From: Paraliobacillus ryukyuensis
Lineage (GTDB): Bacteria > Bacillota > Bacilli > Bacillales > Amphibacillaceae
Direction of reading: 5' to 3'
Assembly (NCBI RefSeq): GCF_003315295.1
Contig: NZ_QNRI01000006.1
Span: 1 to 64,000 of the forward strand
DNA length: 64,000 bases
Shown: piece after piece, positions 8,231 through 19,885 of the stretch
Layout of the letters: each line of letters starts with the position of its first letter
Numbering within the stretch: position 1 is the stretch's first letter
Notes under the pieces: model-generated
Told to the model about the DNA's origin: nothing
Seen by the model: the letters and a program-made list of their open reading frames with translations, nothing else
Databases searched by the model: none
Translations under genes and position numbers: made by a program

Positions 8231-11200
8231 TTATCGATCAAACTGTAGTAAATCTCGCAATTCTGTTTCCGAAAGATTAGATAACAGACTTTCGCCGGGT
8301 TGAATAATTTGGTCGACTAAAGCTCTTTTTTTCTGTTGAAGTTGAAAAATTTTCTCTTCTATCGTTCCTTCAGTAATTAACCGAATGACTTGTACGACAT
8401 TTTTTTGTCCGATACGGTGTGCCCGTCCAGCCGCTTGTGCTTCAATAGCTGGATTCCACCACAGATCAAATAGAATAACCGTGTCGGCTCCTGTTAAATT
8501 TAATCCTGTACCCCCAGCTTTGAGTGAAATTAAGAAGATTTCTTTCTCGTCATTATTGAATGCTTCCGCCATTTCCACTCGTTGTTCGGAAGGTGTTTGC
8601 CCGTCTAGGTAATAGAATTGATACCCCTGTTGTTCAAAGGCATCTCCTATCAACTTTAGCATGGTAGAAAACTGTGAGAAAATCAACAGTCTTTTTCCAG
8701 ATGCTCTTAAATCAGCAACTAACTCCAATAAGTATTCCATTTTACCCGATTTTCCATGATAGTTTTCCAAGAACAGACTTGGGTGGCAACAAATTTGCCG
8801 TAAACGAGTTAACCCTGCTAGAATTTCTAACTTGCCTTTTTCAAAACCTTTTGTGGCAATTGTTTCCGAAATCTGCAATTGCATCTTCTCGACATAGGTT
8901 AAATAAATTTGTTTCTGTAATTTCGTCAGTTCAGCATATTGTTCTGTTTCAATTTTTTCTGGTAGTTCACTCAATACATCTTGTTTTAGTCTTCGTAAAA
9001 TAAATGGTCGTGTAATCGTCGAAATATACGCCGGCTCCAATTGACTAAAATGCTTTTTCGTTCCTAAAAAACCAGGTATGAGCGATTCAAAAATTGACCA
9101 TAGTTCATCTAAGTTATTTTCGATTGGAGTTCCACTTAAAGCAAACCGATGTGTTGCTTTTACTGCTTGTACCGATTTAGCTGTTAACGTCAAATGGTTT
9201 TTAATTGCTTGTGCTTCATCTAAAATCAAGGCATCAAAGAAAAAGTTATGATATAAGTCATTATCTTTTCGAATTAGGGGATAAGAAGTAATATAAATAT
9301 CCGTTTGATCTTGTTCTTCGATTAATTTTTGACGCTGTTGCTTTGAACCGATGATTATTTTAGAAGAAAGGGTTGGTGCAAATTTATCTATTTCTTTCTT
9401 CCAATTATATACAAGCGAGGCTGGAGCAACGACTAGTGCACGATAATCATTCGTTTGTGCTTCTTTTTCACTCAATAGATAACTAATCGTTTGAACCGTT
9501 TTTCCAAGTCCCATATCATCTGCTAAGATACCACCTAATTGATAGTGAGAAAGTGTTTTGAACCATTGAAAGCCCACCAATTGGTAATCTCGCAAATCAG
9601 CCTGTAACGTAGTTGGTAAGGTGAAATTCAAGTTTTCTGGTTGTTTCAATGCAGTAAGCAACTGGGTAAAGGTCTCTTGATAGTTAGCGGTATCAGCAGG
9701 GAATAAATCCTCTAATTGAAAGCTGTTAGCTGCAGAAACTTGAACTTGCCCATTAAGTACATCTTGTTTGGATAACTGCAGTTGTTCTACAAAGGATTGA
9801 AAAGAATGAAAAGAATCATTTTCTAACGATACTAATGGGCCATCAGGTAAACGTACAAATCGTTTCTTTTCAACGACTGCTTCTAACAAATGTGCAATAT
9901 CCTTCGTTGAGATACCTTCCACATCAAAGCTAACGTCAAGCATCCCAAAACGTCTATTTAACCCAATATTGGGTGTAAGATTTGGTTTGGAGTCTCCTAA
10001 TAGGGAACGACTAGCTTCGGTGAAATAAATTGTCGCATACTGGCGTAAGTCAGCTACTTTTTCATGTAAAAATTGATAAATACTTTCATTATTAAATAGT
10101 TGAAATCTTCCATTTAAATAATAGAATCCGGCATGTTCTAAGAAGTTTAAAATGAATTGCTCTTTTTCCGCATCTCGTTTAATCACAACCTGTTGTTGGT
10201 CATAACTTTCATAAGGATAGAGTTTATATTCCCCATATTGAAAAACAACGTTTGCGATTAGCACATCATCTGCTTCGTCTAAATAGACATAAGGTTCAAG
10301 TGCTAGTTCTTTTACCAAATCTGCTGTTTGCCTGGTATAATTGATCTCACCGATTTCACTTAATTGCGGTACCACATTAGCGATAAAAGGTTCCATATGT
10401 TCATGGGCAATCCGATAGACAGGCTGTTTACGATAGGGTAATACGGCATGAATTTGATCAATAATCTGTCTTTGTTTCTCAGAGAGCTTGTAAAATGTAC
10501 TTCTCTCTTGTAAAAGTCCATATTGCTCAAGATAAGTATATTGAAATAAAGAAGCCATATTAATTGAAAAACCATTTTTCCCTGTCTGATCGACTTCAAA
10601 TGTTAATTCGGGTATGGCATGTTTAATCGTAAAAGCCCCATAGGTTTGATTCGTTGCTGAAATGAATTGATGCTTACGAATACTTATTTGGTCTAATAGA
10701 GCATGTGCAAGATTAGGTGTTAGTACAAGGCTGCGCTTCTCAGCCATTTGATACGCTGATTCAAATAATCGTTCATTCTGAAGACAGCTATTTAATTGTT
10801 CGATAATCTTAATGTCTGCGGCATCAAAATAATGTGTTTTTGGATCATACGTGAGCGTCCCCGTTACGGCATAAGGTTGTTCATTTTTAACATACGTAAG
10901 AAATGCGCGAATATCTTTCACAATATAAGCTTTGGAAGTACCAATACGCAGCTCAACTTCTAATGAATCTAGCTTTTGTTGCCATTGTTTTTTATGCTGA
11001 ACCGTGTACTCGACCTGCATTAATTCACGTTCTAACGCATGAGCGCGGTTTGCTTGATTAAATGCATCTAGTAATCTTAATGTAAATGGATCACTAGACG
11101 CCTTGCCCTCCTCCATCCGCTGATCAATGGGTTGTACGTCAATTGTAGAGCGTTTATTGTTGCCATGGCGACTAATTGCTAATAAGACTGCGGCAATGTG

Positions 11201-11446
11201 TTTACAAGTGAAGTGCGTATGATATGCTGGACAGTCACACTTTGCTTCTAGTTCATCATCTTCAAAGAAAAAAATTCGAACGGTGTAGTTATAGGCTCCC
11301 CGAACCTCAGCAGTCCACGTATTAATGTTTTGATTATATGTTAACCCGACCACTTTGTTCTTTTTAAAATACTCATAGCCTCTTTTAAAAAAACGTTGAC
11401 CGGTAATGTTGATAATATCTTGTTTATCTAAATAAAAGCTTCGCAT
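8231..11446 (-). CDS. SWIM zinc-finger SNF2-family helicase (YwqA-like)
   Basis: 1071-residue DEAD/DEAH-like SNF2 ATPase. An N-terminal SWIM finger (C70, C72, C81, H83 in CDCPAYHTHFTCKH) is followed by a long middle region and the Snf2 motor: motif I ADDMGLGKTVQ, DEAQ box, motif III ALSGTPIENN, and helicase C-terminal motifs GGTGLNLTGAD and QAAGRAHRIGQ. Such bacterial proteins resemble RapA/HepA and B. subtilis YwqA; the role is probably chromatin or RNA-polymerase remodelling in repair, but this is inferred. RBS AGGAAA before the ATG. Divergent from prfC across a 480-bp gap. Confidence 0.92.
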   Translation of the reverse strand: MRSFYLDKQDIINITGQRFFKRGYEYFKKNKVVGLTYNQNINTWTAEVRGAYNYTVRIFFFEDDELEAKCDCPAYHTHFTCKHIAAVLLAISRHGNNKRSTIDVQPIDQRMEEGKASSDPFTLRLLDAFNQANRAHALERELMQVEYTVQHKKQWQQKLDSLEVELRIGTSKAYIVKDIRAFLTYVKNEQPYAVTGTLTYDPKTHYFDAADIKIIEQLNSCLQNERLFESAYQMAEKRSLVLTPNLAHALLDQISIRKHQFISATNQTYGAFTIKHAIPELTFEVDQTGKNGFSINMASLFQYTYLEQYGLLQERSTFYKLSEKQRQIIDQIHAVLPYRKQPVYRIAHEHMEPFIANVVPQLSEIGEINYTRQTADLVKELALEPYVYLDEADDVLIANVVFQYGEYKLYPYESYDQQQVVIKRDAEKEQFILNFLEHAGFYYLNGRFQLFNNESIYQFLHEKVADLRQYATIYFTEASRSLLGDSKPNLTPNIGLNRRFGMLDVSFDVEGISTKDIAHLLEAVVEKKRFVRLPDGPLVSLENDSFHSFQSFVEQLQLSKQDVLNGQVQVSAANSFQLEDLFPADTANYQETFTQLLTALKQPENLNFTLPTTLQADLRDYQLVGFQWFKTLSHYQLGGILADDMGLGKTVQTISYLLSEKEAQTNDYRALVVAPASLVYNWKKEIDKFAPTLSSKIIIGSKQQRQKLIEEQDQTDIYITSYPLIRKDNDLYHNFFFDALILDEAQAIKNHLTLTAKSVQAVKATHRFALSGTPIENNLDELWSIFESLIPGFLGTKKHFSQLEPAYISTITRPFILRRLKQDVLSELPEKIETEQYAELTKLQKQIYLTYVEKMQLQISETIATKGFEKGKLEILAGLTRLRQICCHPSLFLENYHGKSGKMEYLLELVADLRASGKRLLIFSQFSTMLKLIGDAFEQQGYQFYYLDGQTPSEQRVEMAEAFNNDEKEIFLISLKAGGTGLNLTGADTVILFDLWWNPAIEAQAAGRAHRIGQKNVVQVIRLITEGTIEEKIFQLQQKKRALVDQIIQPGESLLSNLSETELRDLLQFDR

Positions 11447-11591
11447 ATTATTTCCTCGCCTTAATGATTAAAATTGTGTATCCTTTTATTATATCAAAAG
11501 ATTTGAAAAACAAAACGAGTACAATGATTGATTTTTTAGATAAAAATGAACTGTTTATACGCTATTATTCCACTTGCGTTTTTGAGTTTTG

Positions 11592-11618
11592 GTCAACTAC
11601 TTAAGATAAGTAGTTGAC
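11592..11618. promoter_or_regulatory. Perfect 12-bp inverted repeat in the SNF2-prfC divergent intergenic region
   Basis: GTCAACTACTTA, AGA, then the exact complement TAAGTAGTTGAC. It lies 146 bp before the SNF2 start and 309 bp before prfC, within 480 bp that otherwise shows only AT-rich sequence. It has no long T run on either side, so an operator or leader hairpin is as likely as a terminator. Confidence 0.5.
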
Positions 11619-11926
11619 TTTAGCTTTGGAGTCATGCTATTTTTACTATCGTGATATAACAAATTAGATACGTTTGCATAAAAATATAGAATAACAGTAT
11701 TCATTAAATTTTATAAATTTATTTTCTGTGTTAGATGATAGAAAGTAATGGATGAAAAATTTAAATTGAAGGAGCAATATACCGATGTAAACAGTCCCCT
11801 TACCCCAATTTAGAAGCGTGACATAATTTAATGAGACGTTCAAAAAAAGCAAGCAAAACATGTAGAACTTTTCTGGATTTTTGCCTTATTTTTTGGACAC
11901 GTACTAATGAGAGAGGGATTGAGAGA

Positions 11927-13516
11927 ATGCATATTGCAGAAGAAGTACAAAAACGTAAAACATTTGCGATTATTTCGCACCCCGATGCAGGGAAAACAAC
12001 CTTAACGGAAAAGCTGTTACTACAAGGGAATTTAATTCGTTCAGCAGGGACGGTTAAAGGAAAAAAATCTGGCAAATTTGCCACATCAGATTGGATGGAA
12101 ATAGAGAAACAACGTGGAATTTCTGTTACTTCTAGTGTGATGAATTTTCCGTATAAAGATTATAAAGTGAATATTTTGGATACACCAGGGCATGAGGATT
12201 TTAGTGAGGATACCTATCGCACATTAACGGCAGTCGATAGTGTGGTGATGATTATCGATGCAACCAAAGGAATTGAAGCTCAAACGATTAAACTGTTTAA
12301 AGTTTGTAAAATGCGTGGTATACCGATTTTTACCTTTATCAATAAGATGGATCGAGAAGGTCGTGAACCTTTAGCGCTTCTAGAACAAATTGAAGAGGTA
12401 CTAGATATTGAAACATATCCAATGAATTGGCCAGTTGGCATGGGGAAACGTTTTTTAGGAATCTTTGATCGTCATCAAAAACAGTTTGTCAAATTTAATG
12501 GCAATGAAGCAGAATCGTATATTCCATATGATGAATTACAACAGGCTGAACATCAAGATTTAGTACAAAATGCAACTTTTCAAGAGACCGAAGAGGAATT
12601 GGAATTGTTAGACGAAGCTGGAGATAATTTTTCATTAGAATCTGTATTGCGTGGAGATCAAACGCCAGTATTCTTTGGTAGTGCACTCGCACCATTTGGT
12701 GTACAAACGTTCTTTGACACCTTTATTGATATGGCGCCAAATCCAAATCCAAGAAAAACAACCGAAGGCTTAGTTCAACCAGAGAAAGAAGAATTTTCAG
12801 GATTTATCTTTAAAATACAAGCCAATATGAACCCCTCCCACCGTGATCGTGTGGCCTTTTTACGCGTGTGTTCAGGAAAATTTGAACGTGGTATGAGTGT
12901 GCATTTAGCGCGGACTGGTAAAACCATTAAGTTGTCACAAACGCAACAATTCGTTGCATCTTCTCGTGATACAGTAGAAGAAGCCTATCCAGGGGACATC
13001 ATAGGTATTTATGATCCGAATGCCTATCGAATTGGTGATACATTAATTGAAGGCAAAGAAAAATTCGCCTATGATGAATTACCACAGTTTCCTCCTGAGC
13101 TATTTAAACGAGTGACGGCTAAAAATGTAATGAAATCAAAGCAATTTAAGAAAGGCTTAGAACAACTCGTTCAAGAAGGTGCCATTCAATTATTTACGGC
13201 TTACCCAATGGAAAGTTACATTATTGGCGCTGTAGGTGAATTACAGTACCAAGTATTTGAACATCGAATGAGAAATGAGTATAATGTAGAAATAGTCTTA
13301 GAGTCTATCGGTGAACGGATTCCAAGATGGCTAGATGAAGAAAAAGTTGATACCACATTATTTGATGAAAGAAATCTGCTAGTAAAAGACCGAGAAGGCG
13401 CATTTTTAGTACTATTTAAAAATGATTTTGCACTTCGTTGGTTCCAAGATAAACATAAGGATATGAAATTAATTGATCTATTTGAGGTCAATCAATATGA
13501 TCAGTCCTATCAATAA
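11927..13516 (+). CDS. prfC: Peptide chain release factor 3
   Basis: GTPase that recycles RF1/RF2 from the ribosome after peptide release. The 529-residue length is normal for RF3. G1 motif HPDAGKTT lies at 18-25, the switch II region [14 protein letters not shown] follows, and NKMD marks G4. The upstream frame is open to 11831, but ATG 11927 behind GAGAGGGA gives [20 protein letters not shown], the expected N-terminus. As I recall, B. subtilis lacks prfC while many other Firmicutes have it. Monocistronic, with its own terminator. Confidence 0.95.
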   Translation: MHIAEEVQKRKTFAIISHPDAGKTTLTEKLLLQGNLIRSAGTVKGKKSGKFATSDWMEIEKQRGISVTSSVMNFPYKDYKVNILDTPGHEDFSEDTYRTLTAVDSVVMIIDATKGIEAQTIKLFKVCKMRGIPIFTFINKMDREGREPLALLEQIEEVLDIETYPMNWPVGMGKRFLGIFDRHQKQFVKFNGNEAESYIPYDELQQAEHQDLVQNATFQETEEELELLDEAGDNFSLESVLRGDQTPVFFGSALAPFGVQTFFDTFIDMAPNPNPRKTTEGLVQPEKEEFSGFIFKIQANMNPSHRDRVAFLRVCSGKFERGMSVHLARTGKTIKLSQTQQFVASSRDTVEEAYPGDIIGIYDPNAYRIGDTLIEGKEKFAYDELPQFPPELFKRVTAKNVMKSKQFKKGLEQLVQEGAIQLFTAYPMESYIIGAVGELQYQVFEHRMRNEYNVEIVLESIGERIPRWLDEEKVDTTLFDERNLLVKDREGAFLVLFKNDFALRWFQDKHKDMKLIDLFEVNQYDQSYQ

Positions 13517-13527
13517 TAATAGATAAG

Positions 13528-13560
13528 AAAGCTTGAGAGTAACGACTCTCAAGCTTTTTC
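13528..13560 (+). terminator. Terminator of prfC
   Basis: Stem AAAGCTTGAGAGT / ACTCTCAAGCTTT with loop AACG, followed by T residues. Confidence 0.9.
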
Positions 13561-13641
13561 GCACACTAAGATAATACAATAGTACGTGTAGGTATAGGGA
13601 TTGTTAGTCAAAAATCTTAGTTTACCAAATTCCAAATGATA

Positions 13642-13655
13642 AGAATATTTGTTCG
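13642..13655 (+). promoter_or_regulatory. LexA (SOS) box upstream of uvrBA
   Basis: AGAATATTTGTTCG matches the Bacillus LexA consensus CGAAC-N4-GTTCG on the right arm and in most of the left arm. A TATAAT at 13675-13680 lies downstream, so the box overlaps the -35 region of the uvrB promoter. uvrBA is a classical SOS operon, which supports the call. Confidence 0.8.
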
Positions 13656-13720
13656 CTTTTTGTTTGATTTATAGTATAATGTGGTAGTATAGAAAGGTGA
13701 TAGAAGAACGGAGGATCGAT

Positions 13721-15700
13721 ATGGCTGAACAATTTGAATTAAAGTCGAACTATAGCCCTCAAGGGGATCAACCTCAAGCAATTAAAGAGCTGGTTAGCGG
13801 GATCAACTCGGGAAAACGTGCCCAAACACTATTAGGTGCTACTGGAACAGGGAAGACATTTACTATGTCTAATGTGATTACCGAAGTGAACAAACCAACA
13901 TTAGTAATAGCCCATAACAAAACATTAGCAGGCCAATTATATAGCGAATTCAAAGAATTTTTTCCTAATAATGCAGTTGAGTATTTTGTTAGTTATTATG
14001 ATTATTATCAGCCAGAAGCTTATGTACCGTCCACCGATACCTTTATCGAAAAAGATGCGAGTATTAATGATGAAATAGATAAATTGCGACACTCGGCAAC
14101 ATCGGCTTTATTTGAACGAAGTGACGTCCTGATTGTGTCCAGTGTGTCTTGTATTTATGGTTTAGGTTCACCAGAAGAATATCGCAATCAAGTACTTTCA
14201 TTACGTGTAGGTATGGAAAAAGATCGGGATGAACTCTTACGAAATTTAGTAGATATTCAATATGCCCGTAATGATATTGATTTCCAACGTGGTACGTTCC
14301 GTGTCCGTGGGGATTCAGTTGAAATTATTCCTGCATCACGAGAAGAGCACTGTGTACGCGTTGAATTTTTTGGCGATGAAATTGACCGCATTCGTGAAGT
14401 GGACGCTTTAACAGGAGAAATTATTGGTGATCGTGAACATATTGCTATTTTCCCTGCTTCTCACTTTGTAACAGGAGAAGAAAAATTAAAAATAGCGATG
14501 AAGAATATTGAAAAAGAATTAGAAGAACAGTTAGCTTATTTTAAAGAGAATAATAAATTATTAGAAGCACAACGTATCGAACAGCGCACCCGCTATGACT
14601 TAGAGATGATGGCGGAAATGGGGTTCTGTTCGGGGATTGAAAACTATTCCAGACATTTAACCTTACGAGAAGCGGGTTCTACCCCATATACGTTAATTGA
14701 TTATTTTCCAGATGATTTTATGATCGTAATTGATGAGTCCCACGTAACATTGCCGCAAGTTCGAGGAATGTTTAATGGAGATAAAGCGCGTAAGCAGGTA
14801 TTAGTCGATCATGGTTTTCGTCTGCCTTCTGCACTAGATAACCGACCACTTACCTTTACTGAATTTGAGGAAAAAGCAAATCAGTTTGTTTTCGTATCTG
14901 CTACTCCAGGACCATATGAACTAGAACATACACCAAAAATGACAGAACAAATTATTCGACCAACAGGTTTGTTGGATCCACCGGTAGAGGTCCGTCCAAT
15001 TGATGGGCAAATTGATGACTTAATTGGGGAAATAAATAAACGAACGAAGCAAAATGAACGGGTATTGATCACGACATTAACGAAAAAAATGTCTGAAGAT
15101 CTAACCGATTATTTAAAGGAAATTGGGATAAAAGTAGCTTATTTACATTCGGAAATAAAAACGCTAGAGCGGATAGAAGTGATTCGAGACTTGCGTGTCG
15201 GTAAGTATGATGTATTAGTAGGAATTAACCTTTTAAGAGAGGGATTAGATATTCCAGAAGTATCACTTGTAGCAATTCTAGATGCCGATAAAGAAGGGTT
15301 TCTACGTTCAGAACGATCACTGATTCAAACGATGGGGCGTGCAGCTCGTAATGAACATGGTCAAGTCATTATGTATGCAGACCGAATGACTGATTCCATG
15401 CAACGAGCAATCGAGGAAACTGAACGACGTCGCGAAAAACAACAAGCATACAATGAGAAATACAATATCACGCCAACTACGATTAAAAAAGATGTACGGG
15501 ATGTCATTAAAGCTACAATGGCAGCAGAAGAATCTGAATCGTATGAAGAAGCACCGAAATTAAGTAAGATGACGAAGAAAGAAAAAGAGAAAATGATTGA
15601 CCAAATGGAACAAGAAATGAAGCAAGCAGCAAGAGACTTGAACTTCGAAAAAGCTGCTGAGCTACGCGATTTAGTATTAGAACTAAAAGCGGAAGGATGA
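13721..15700 (+). CDS. uvrB: Excinuclease ABC subunit B
   Basis: Helicase-like damage-verification subunit of nucleotide excision repair. 659 residues from the ATG at 13721, selected because GGAGG lies 6 bp upstream (the frame is open from 13697). Walker A GATGTGKT is at 39-46; the beta-hairpin region [21 protein letters not shown], helicase motifs DESHVT and QTMGRAARN, and a C-terminal UVR domain (last 40 residues, which binds UvrC) are all present. uvrA begins 7 bp after the stop. Confidence 0.98.
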   Translation: MAEQFELKSNYSPQGDQPQAIKELVSGINSGKRAQTLLGATGTGKTFTMSNVITEVNKPTLVIAHNKTLAGQLYSEFKEFFPNNAVEYFVSYYDYYQPEAYVPSTDTFIEKDASINDEIDKLRHSATSALFERSDVLIVSSVSCIYGLGSPEEYRNQVLSLRVGMEKDRDELLRNLVDIQYARNDIDFQRGTFRVRGDSVEIIPASREEHCVRVEFFGDEIDRIREVDALTGEIIGDREHIAIFPASHFVTGEEKLKIAMKNIEKELEEQLAYFKENNKLLEAQRIEQRTRYDLEMMAEMGFCSGIENYSRHLTLREAGSTPYTLIDYFPDDFMIVIDESHVTLPQVRGMFNGDKARKQVLVDHGFRLPSALDNRPLTFTEFEEKANQFVFVSATPGPYELEHTPKMTEQIIRPTGLLDPPVEVRPIDGQIDDLIGEINKRTKQNERVLITTLTKKMSEDLTDYLKEIGIKVAYLHSEIKTLERIEVIRDLRVGKYDVLVGINLLREGLDIPEVSLVAILDADKEGFLRSERSLIQTMGRAARNEHGQVIMYADRMTDSMQRAIEETERRREKQQAYNEKYNITPTTIKKDVRDVIKATMAAEESESYEEAPKLSKMTKKEKEKMIDQMEQEMKQAARDLNFEKAAELRDLVLELKAEG

Positions 15701-15707
15701 CGAAATA

Positions 15708-18587
15708 ATGGCAAAAAAAGCAATAACCGTTAGAGGAGCTCGCGCGCACAATTTAAAAAATGTTGACATTGACATTCCAAAAGATAAATTAATCGTATTA
15801 ACTGGTTTATCTGGTTCAGGAAAATCTTCGTTGGCATTTGACACAATTTATGCGGAAGGCCAGCGTCGATATGTAGAATCATTATCTGCCTATGCTAGAC
15901 AATTTTTAGGGCAAATGGATAAACCAGATGTCGATGTGATTGAAGGACTATCTCCAGCTATTTCTATTGATCAAAAAACAACAAGCAATAATCCTCGATC
16001 AACTGTTGCAACTGTGACAGAAACCTATGATTATTTGCGTCTTTTGTTTGCTCGTGTTGGGCGTCCTACCTGTCCCAACCATGGTATTGAGATCACATCG
16101 CAAACGGTACAACAAATGGTGGACCGAATATTAGAATACCCAGAGCGTACTAAACTTCAAATTCTTGCCCCCGTTATTAGTGGTCGAAAAGGGGAGCACG
16201 CTAAGGTACTAGAAAAATTGCAAAAAGAAGGTTATGTAAGGCTTAGAGTAGATGGGGAGATGCGTGAAGTAAGTGAAGACATTACCCTTGAAAAAAACAA
16301 AAAACACACGATTGAAGTAGTGGTAGACCGAATTGTTGTAAAAGAAGGTGTAGCAGGTAGATTAACTGATTCATTGGAAACTGCCCTTCGTTTAGGAGAA
16401 GGAAAAGTCAAAGTAGATGTCATCGGTGAAGAAGAACTATTATTTAGTGAAGACCACGCTTGTCCAATTTGTGGTTTTTCCATTGGTGAATTAGAACCGA
16501 GATTATTTTCGTTTAATAGCCCGTTTGGTGCTTGTGAACGTTGTGATGGTCTTGGTACGCAGTTAGAAGTTGATGTTGATTTAGTGATCCCGAACAAACA
16601 GCTTTCCTTGAATGAAGGTGCTATAGTTGCTTGGCAACCAACAAGTTCACAATATTACCCACAATTATTAAAAAGTGTTTGCCAACATTACGGGATTGAT
16701 ATGGATATACCAGTCAGTCAATTACCGAAACAACAGTTAGATAAAATTTTGCATGGTAGTGGAAAAGAATATATCCATTTTCGTTATGAAAATGATTATG
16801 GCATGACGCGTGACAATGAAATTATGTTTGAAGGAGTTTTAGCGAATATTGCTCGTCGTTATCGCGAAACAACTTCTGATTTTATCCGCGAACAAATGGA
16901 AAAGTACATGGCACAGAATGACTGCCCAACTTGTAATGGGTATCGTTTGAAAAAAGAAGCATTAGCAGTGTTGATTAATGGTCAACACATTGGGCAAGTT
17001 ACTGAAAAATCAGTAACAGAAGTATGCGACTTTGTTACTCACCTCACGTTAACTAATAAAGAGCAACAAATTGCTGCTATGATAATTAAAGAAATTCAGG
17101 ATCGTTTAACCTTTCTTATTAACGTCGGTTTAGACTATCTAACATTAGCAAGAACAGCGGGCACGTTATCTGGTGGTGAAGCACAACGCATTCGTTTGGC
17201 AACCCAAATTGGTTCGGCCTTAACTGGCGTATTATATGTGTTAGATGAACCATCCATTGGTTTACACCAACGTGATAATGACCGTCTAATTAACACTTTA
17301 AAACGAATGCGTGACTTAGGGAATACGTTAATTGTAGTTGAACATGATGAAGATACGATGCTTGCTGCTGATTGGTTAATTGACATTGGACCTGGAGCTG
17401 GAGAACACGGCGGAAATGTTGTAGCAAGTGGTACACCGAAACAAGTGATGAAACAAAAACGTTCCTTAACAGGACAATATTTATCTGGCCAGAAATTTAT
17501 TCCGTTACCAACAGAGCGAAGAAAGCCAGATGGACGTTATATTGAAGTTGTTGGAGCGGAAGAAAATAACCTTAAAAAAGTGGATATAAAAATCCCGGTT
17601 GGTTTATTTACAACCGTAACGGGTGTATCAGGCTCTGGTAAAAGTACATTGATTAACGAAATTTTGCAAAAAAGCTTAGCAATGAATTTAAATCGAGCAA
17701 AACAAAAACCAGGTAAACACAAAACGATTAAAGGAACTGAATACCTCGACAAAGTGATAGATATTGACCAATCACCAATTGGGCGAACACCACGTTCCAA
17801 CCCAGCTACGTATACTGGGGTTTTTGATGATATTCGTGATGTGTTTGCACAAACCAATGAAGCAAAAATACGTGGGTATAAAAAAGGCCGATTTAGTTTT
17901 AATGTCAAAGGTGGTCGATGTGAAGCCTGCCGTGGTGACGGTATAATTAAAATTGAAATGCACTTTTTACCAGATGTTTATGTGCCTTGTGAAGTATGTA
18001 ATGGGAAACGTTATAATCGCGAAACATTAGAAGTGAAATACAAAGGCAAAAGTATTGCAGACGTGTTGGATATGACGATTGAAGAAGCATTGAAATTCTT
18101 TGAAAACATTCCAAAAATCAAACGTAAATTACAAACAGTGTATGATGTGGGATTAGGTTACGTGCGTTTAGGACAACCAGCCACTACATTATCTGGTGGG
18201 GAAGCACAACGTGTGAAACTAGCTAGTGAATTGCACCGTCGTTCGAACGGAAAATCATTGTATATCCTAGATGAACCGACAACAGGACTGCATGCTGATG
18301 ACATTTACCGTTTATTACAAGTATTGCAACGATTGGTTGAAAACGGTGATTCCGTGTTAATTATTGAACATAATTTAGATGTAATCAAAGCAGCTGATCA
18401 TATCATTGATTTAGGTCCTGAAGGAGGCGAACGAGGTGGTCAGATTGTAGCGATCGGTTCCCCAGAAGAAGTAGCGGAGGTTGCACAGTCCTATACAGGA
18501 AAATACCTAAAACCAATTTTAGAACGAGATCGTAGTCGAATGGAAGAACGAATGAAAACGAAAGAAAAAGTGAAACAATCTTCTTAA
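15708..18587 (+). CDS. uvrA: Excinuclease ABC subunit A
   Basis: Damage-sensing ABC-type ATPase of the UvrABC system. 959 residues with two ATPase modules: Walker [10 protein letters not shown] near 32 and GVSGSGKST near 640, two LSGGEAQR signatures, and two zinc modules (CPIC...CERC near 252-282 and CEAC...CEVC near 740-767). The C-terminus ends in a charged tail. Its Shine-Dalgarno GGAAGGA lies inside the end of uvrB, giving a tightly coupled operon. Confidence 0.98.
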   Translation: MAKKAITVRGARAHNLKNVDIDIPKDKLIVLTGLSGSGKSSLAFDTIYAEGQRRYVESLSAYARQFLGQMDKPDVDVIEGLSPAISIDQKTTSNNPRSTVATVTETYDYLRLLFARVGRPTCPNHGIEITSQTVQQMVDRILEYPERTKLQILAPVISGRKGEHAKVLEKLQKEGYVRLRVDGEMREVSEDITLEKNKKHTIEVVVDRIVVKEGVAGRLTDSLETALRLGEGKVKVDVIGEEELLFSEDHACPICGFSIGELEPRLFSFNSPFGACERCDGLGTQLEVDVDLVIPNKQLSLNEGAIVAWQPTSSQYYPQLLKSVCQHYGIDMDIPVSQLPKQQLDKILHGSGKEYIHFRYENDYGMTRDNEIMFEGVLANIARRYRETTSDFIREQMEKYMAQNDCPTCNGYRLKKEALAVLINGQHIGQVTEKSVTEVCDFVTHLTLTNKEQQIAAMIIKEIQDRLTFLINVGLDYLTLARTAGTLSGGEAQRIRLATQIGSALTGVLYVLDEPSIGLHQRDNDRLINTLKRMRDLGNTLIVVEHDEDTMLAADWLIDIGPGAGEHGGNVVASGTPKQVMKQKRSLTGQYLSGQKFIPLPTERRKPDGRYIEVVGAEENNLKKVDIKIPVGLFTTVTGVSGSGKSTLINEILQKSLAMNLNRAKQKPGKHKTIKGTEYLDKVIDIDQSPIGRTPRSNPATYTGVFDDIRDVFAQTNEAKIRGYKKGRFSFNVKGGRCEACRGDGIIKIEMHFLPDVYVPCEVCNGKRYNRETLEVKYKGKSIADVLDMTIEEALKFFENIPKIKRKLQTVYDVGLGYVRLGQPATTLSGGEAQRVKLASELHRRSNGKSLYILDEPTTGLHADDIYRLLQVLQRLVENGDSVLIIEHNLDVIKAADHIIDLGPEGGERGGQIVAIGSPEEVAEVAQSYTGKYLKPILERDRSRMEERMKTKEKVKQSS

Positions 18588-18603
18588 ATAGTTAGGATGC
18601 TAG

Positions 18604-18649
18604 ATACGAACTGCTCAAGACAAACATCATAGCAGTTCGTATTTCATTT
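18604..18649 (+). terminator. Terminator of uvrBA
   Basis: ATACGAACTGCT pairs exactly with AGCAGTTCGTAT across a 15-nt loop, followed by TTCATTTTT. Confidence 0.85.
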
Positions 18650-18739
18650 TTAAGAATTCGTTTCATTACCTTCATTTTGACCTAAATGACGCTTTTAAGG
18701 TAAAGTAGAATTACCAATAAGTAGAGAGGAGTAAACCAA

Positions 18740-19093
18740 TTGAAAACGATTGTTACAGAGATAGTTCAAGAAAAATTAGAGCAATTTCTAAATCAAGATG
18801 TCTATATACATATCGAAACAACCAACGGCGCTTATGCTAGCCATCATAATGCCAAAGCATATAATGCAGGTGTATTTATGCGTAATGCAACCATTCGTTA
18901 TGAGCAAGCAAAAATAACTGGAGATGAATCTAGTTACCGTATCGGCTTAAAGACAACCAATGGTTGGGTATATGCTGAAGGAATTCGCCAATACGAGATT
19001 GACAATCAAGATCGCTTATTGTTAGCTGGTCATGATCAAGAAGGTCGCTTAATGGTTGCTTTACAAATAAGTGCAACCCCATTTAGTAACTAA
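18740..19093 (+). CDS. yojF: YojF family protein (DUF1806)
   Basis: 117-residue protein of the YojF family, which is found next to the bacillithiol deacetylase gene bshB2 (yojG) in B. subtilis, as here. No catalytic motif is recognisable. It starts with TTG at 18740 behind AGAGAGGAG; no in-frame ATG lies nearer. Its stop lies 22 bp before the bshB2 ATG. Function is unknown; a link to bacillithiol metabolism is inferred from context only. Confidence 0.85.
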   Translation: MKTIVTEIVQEKLEQFLNQDVYIHIETTNGAYASHHNAKAYNAGVFMRNATIRYEQAKITGDESSYRIGLKTTNGWVYAEGIRQYEIDNQDRLLLAGHDQEGRLMVALQISATPFSN

Positions 19094-19115
19094 CATATCA
19101 AAGGAGTTGAATATC

Positions 19116-19778
19116 ATGGAAAGTCATGTTGTTGTCATCTACCCACATCCAGATGACGAAGCATTTGGAGCTGCTGGTACAATTACCCATTTTCGTGAAC
19201 AAGGGGTACCAGTTACTTACTTATGTGGAACACTAGGCGAAATGGGCAGAAATATGGGAAATCCAACTTTCGCTAATAGAGAAACACTACCAAGCATTCG
19301 AAAACAAGAACTTATTCAAGCATGTGAAGTTTTAGATGTCGATTTACGTATGCTGGGTTATCGTGATAAAACGTTAGAATTCGAATCTAGAGAAAAGATC
19401 GCTGAACATTTACTAACATACTTACAAGATTTGCAACCTAGCCTTGTGATAACCCATTATCCAGCATATGCAGTTCATCCTGATCACAATGCATTTGGTG
19501 CCGCTGCGATAGATGCAATTAATAGAATGGAGCATGAAAAACGGCCAAAAGTTTGGGCGCAAGCATTTTCTAGAACACATCTGGAAGACTTAGGAGAACC
19601 TGATGTTTCTATCGATGTTACACCTTACTTTGAGACAAAATTTAAAACTATCTCCGCACATCGCTCACAAGCAGCAGGTGTTTTAGGAAGTATTGATCCT
19701 GACACTGGAGATTTAGCGGATATAATTAAAGAAAAACTAACAACCGAACAATTTTATACTTGGAATTTTATCGAATAG
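19116..19778 (+). CDS. bshB2: Bacillithiol biosynthesis deacetylase BshB2
   Basis: PIG-L/LmbE-type zinc deacetylase that removes the acetyl group from N-acetylglucosaminyl malate in bacillithiol synthesis. 220 residues; the zinc motif HPDDE is at residues 11-15 and the distal motif THYPAYAVHPDHNA near 122-135. ATG 19116 is preceded by AAGGAG; the frame is open upstream. Cotranscribed with yojF and ended by its own terminator. A general LmbE deacetylase is the alternative, but the yojF pairing supports BshB2. Confidence 0.88.
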   Translation: MESHVVVIYPHPDDEAFGAAGTITHFREQGVPVTYLCGTLGEMGRNMGNPTFANRETLPSIRKQELIQACEVLDVDLRMLGYRDKTLEFESREKIAEHLLTYLQDLQPSLVITHYPAYAVHPDHNAFGAAAIDAINRMEHEKRPKVWAQAFSRTHLEDLGEPDVSIDVTPYFETKFKTISAHRSQAAGVLGSIDPDTGDLADIIKEKLTTEQFYTWNFIE

Positions 19779-19809
19779 AACGTGTTTTTCATGTTCTATT
19801 CTTTTTTTG
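19774..19809 (+). terminator. Terminator of yojF-bshB2
   Basis: AATAGAAC and GTTCTATT pair around an 11-nt loop, followed by C and seven Ts. The left arm includes the stop codon. Confidence 0.85.
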
Positions 19810-19885
19810 AAGTCTTGTACGGTATAGACTAACCACTATATATTATGTAGAATATAGATAAATTATCCAGAAAGGAAAGAGCGCT

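Noticed and set aside
13721-18587. Alternative minus-strand ORFs of 60-123 codons over uvrB and uvrA
   Set aside because: All overlap conserved catalytic motifs of uvrBA and lack ribosome binding sites.
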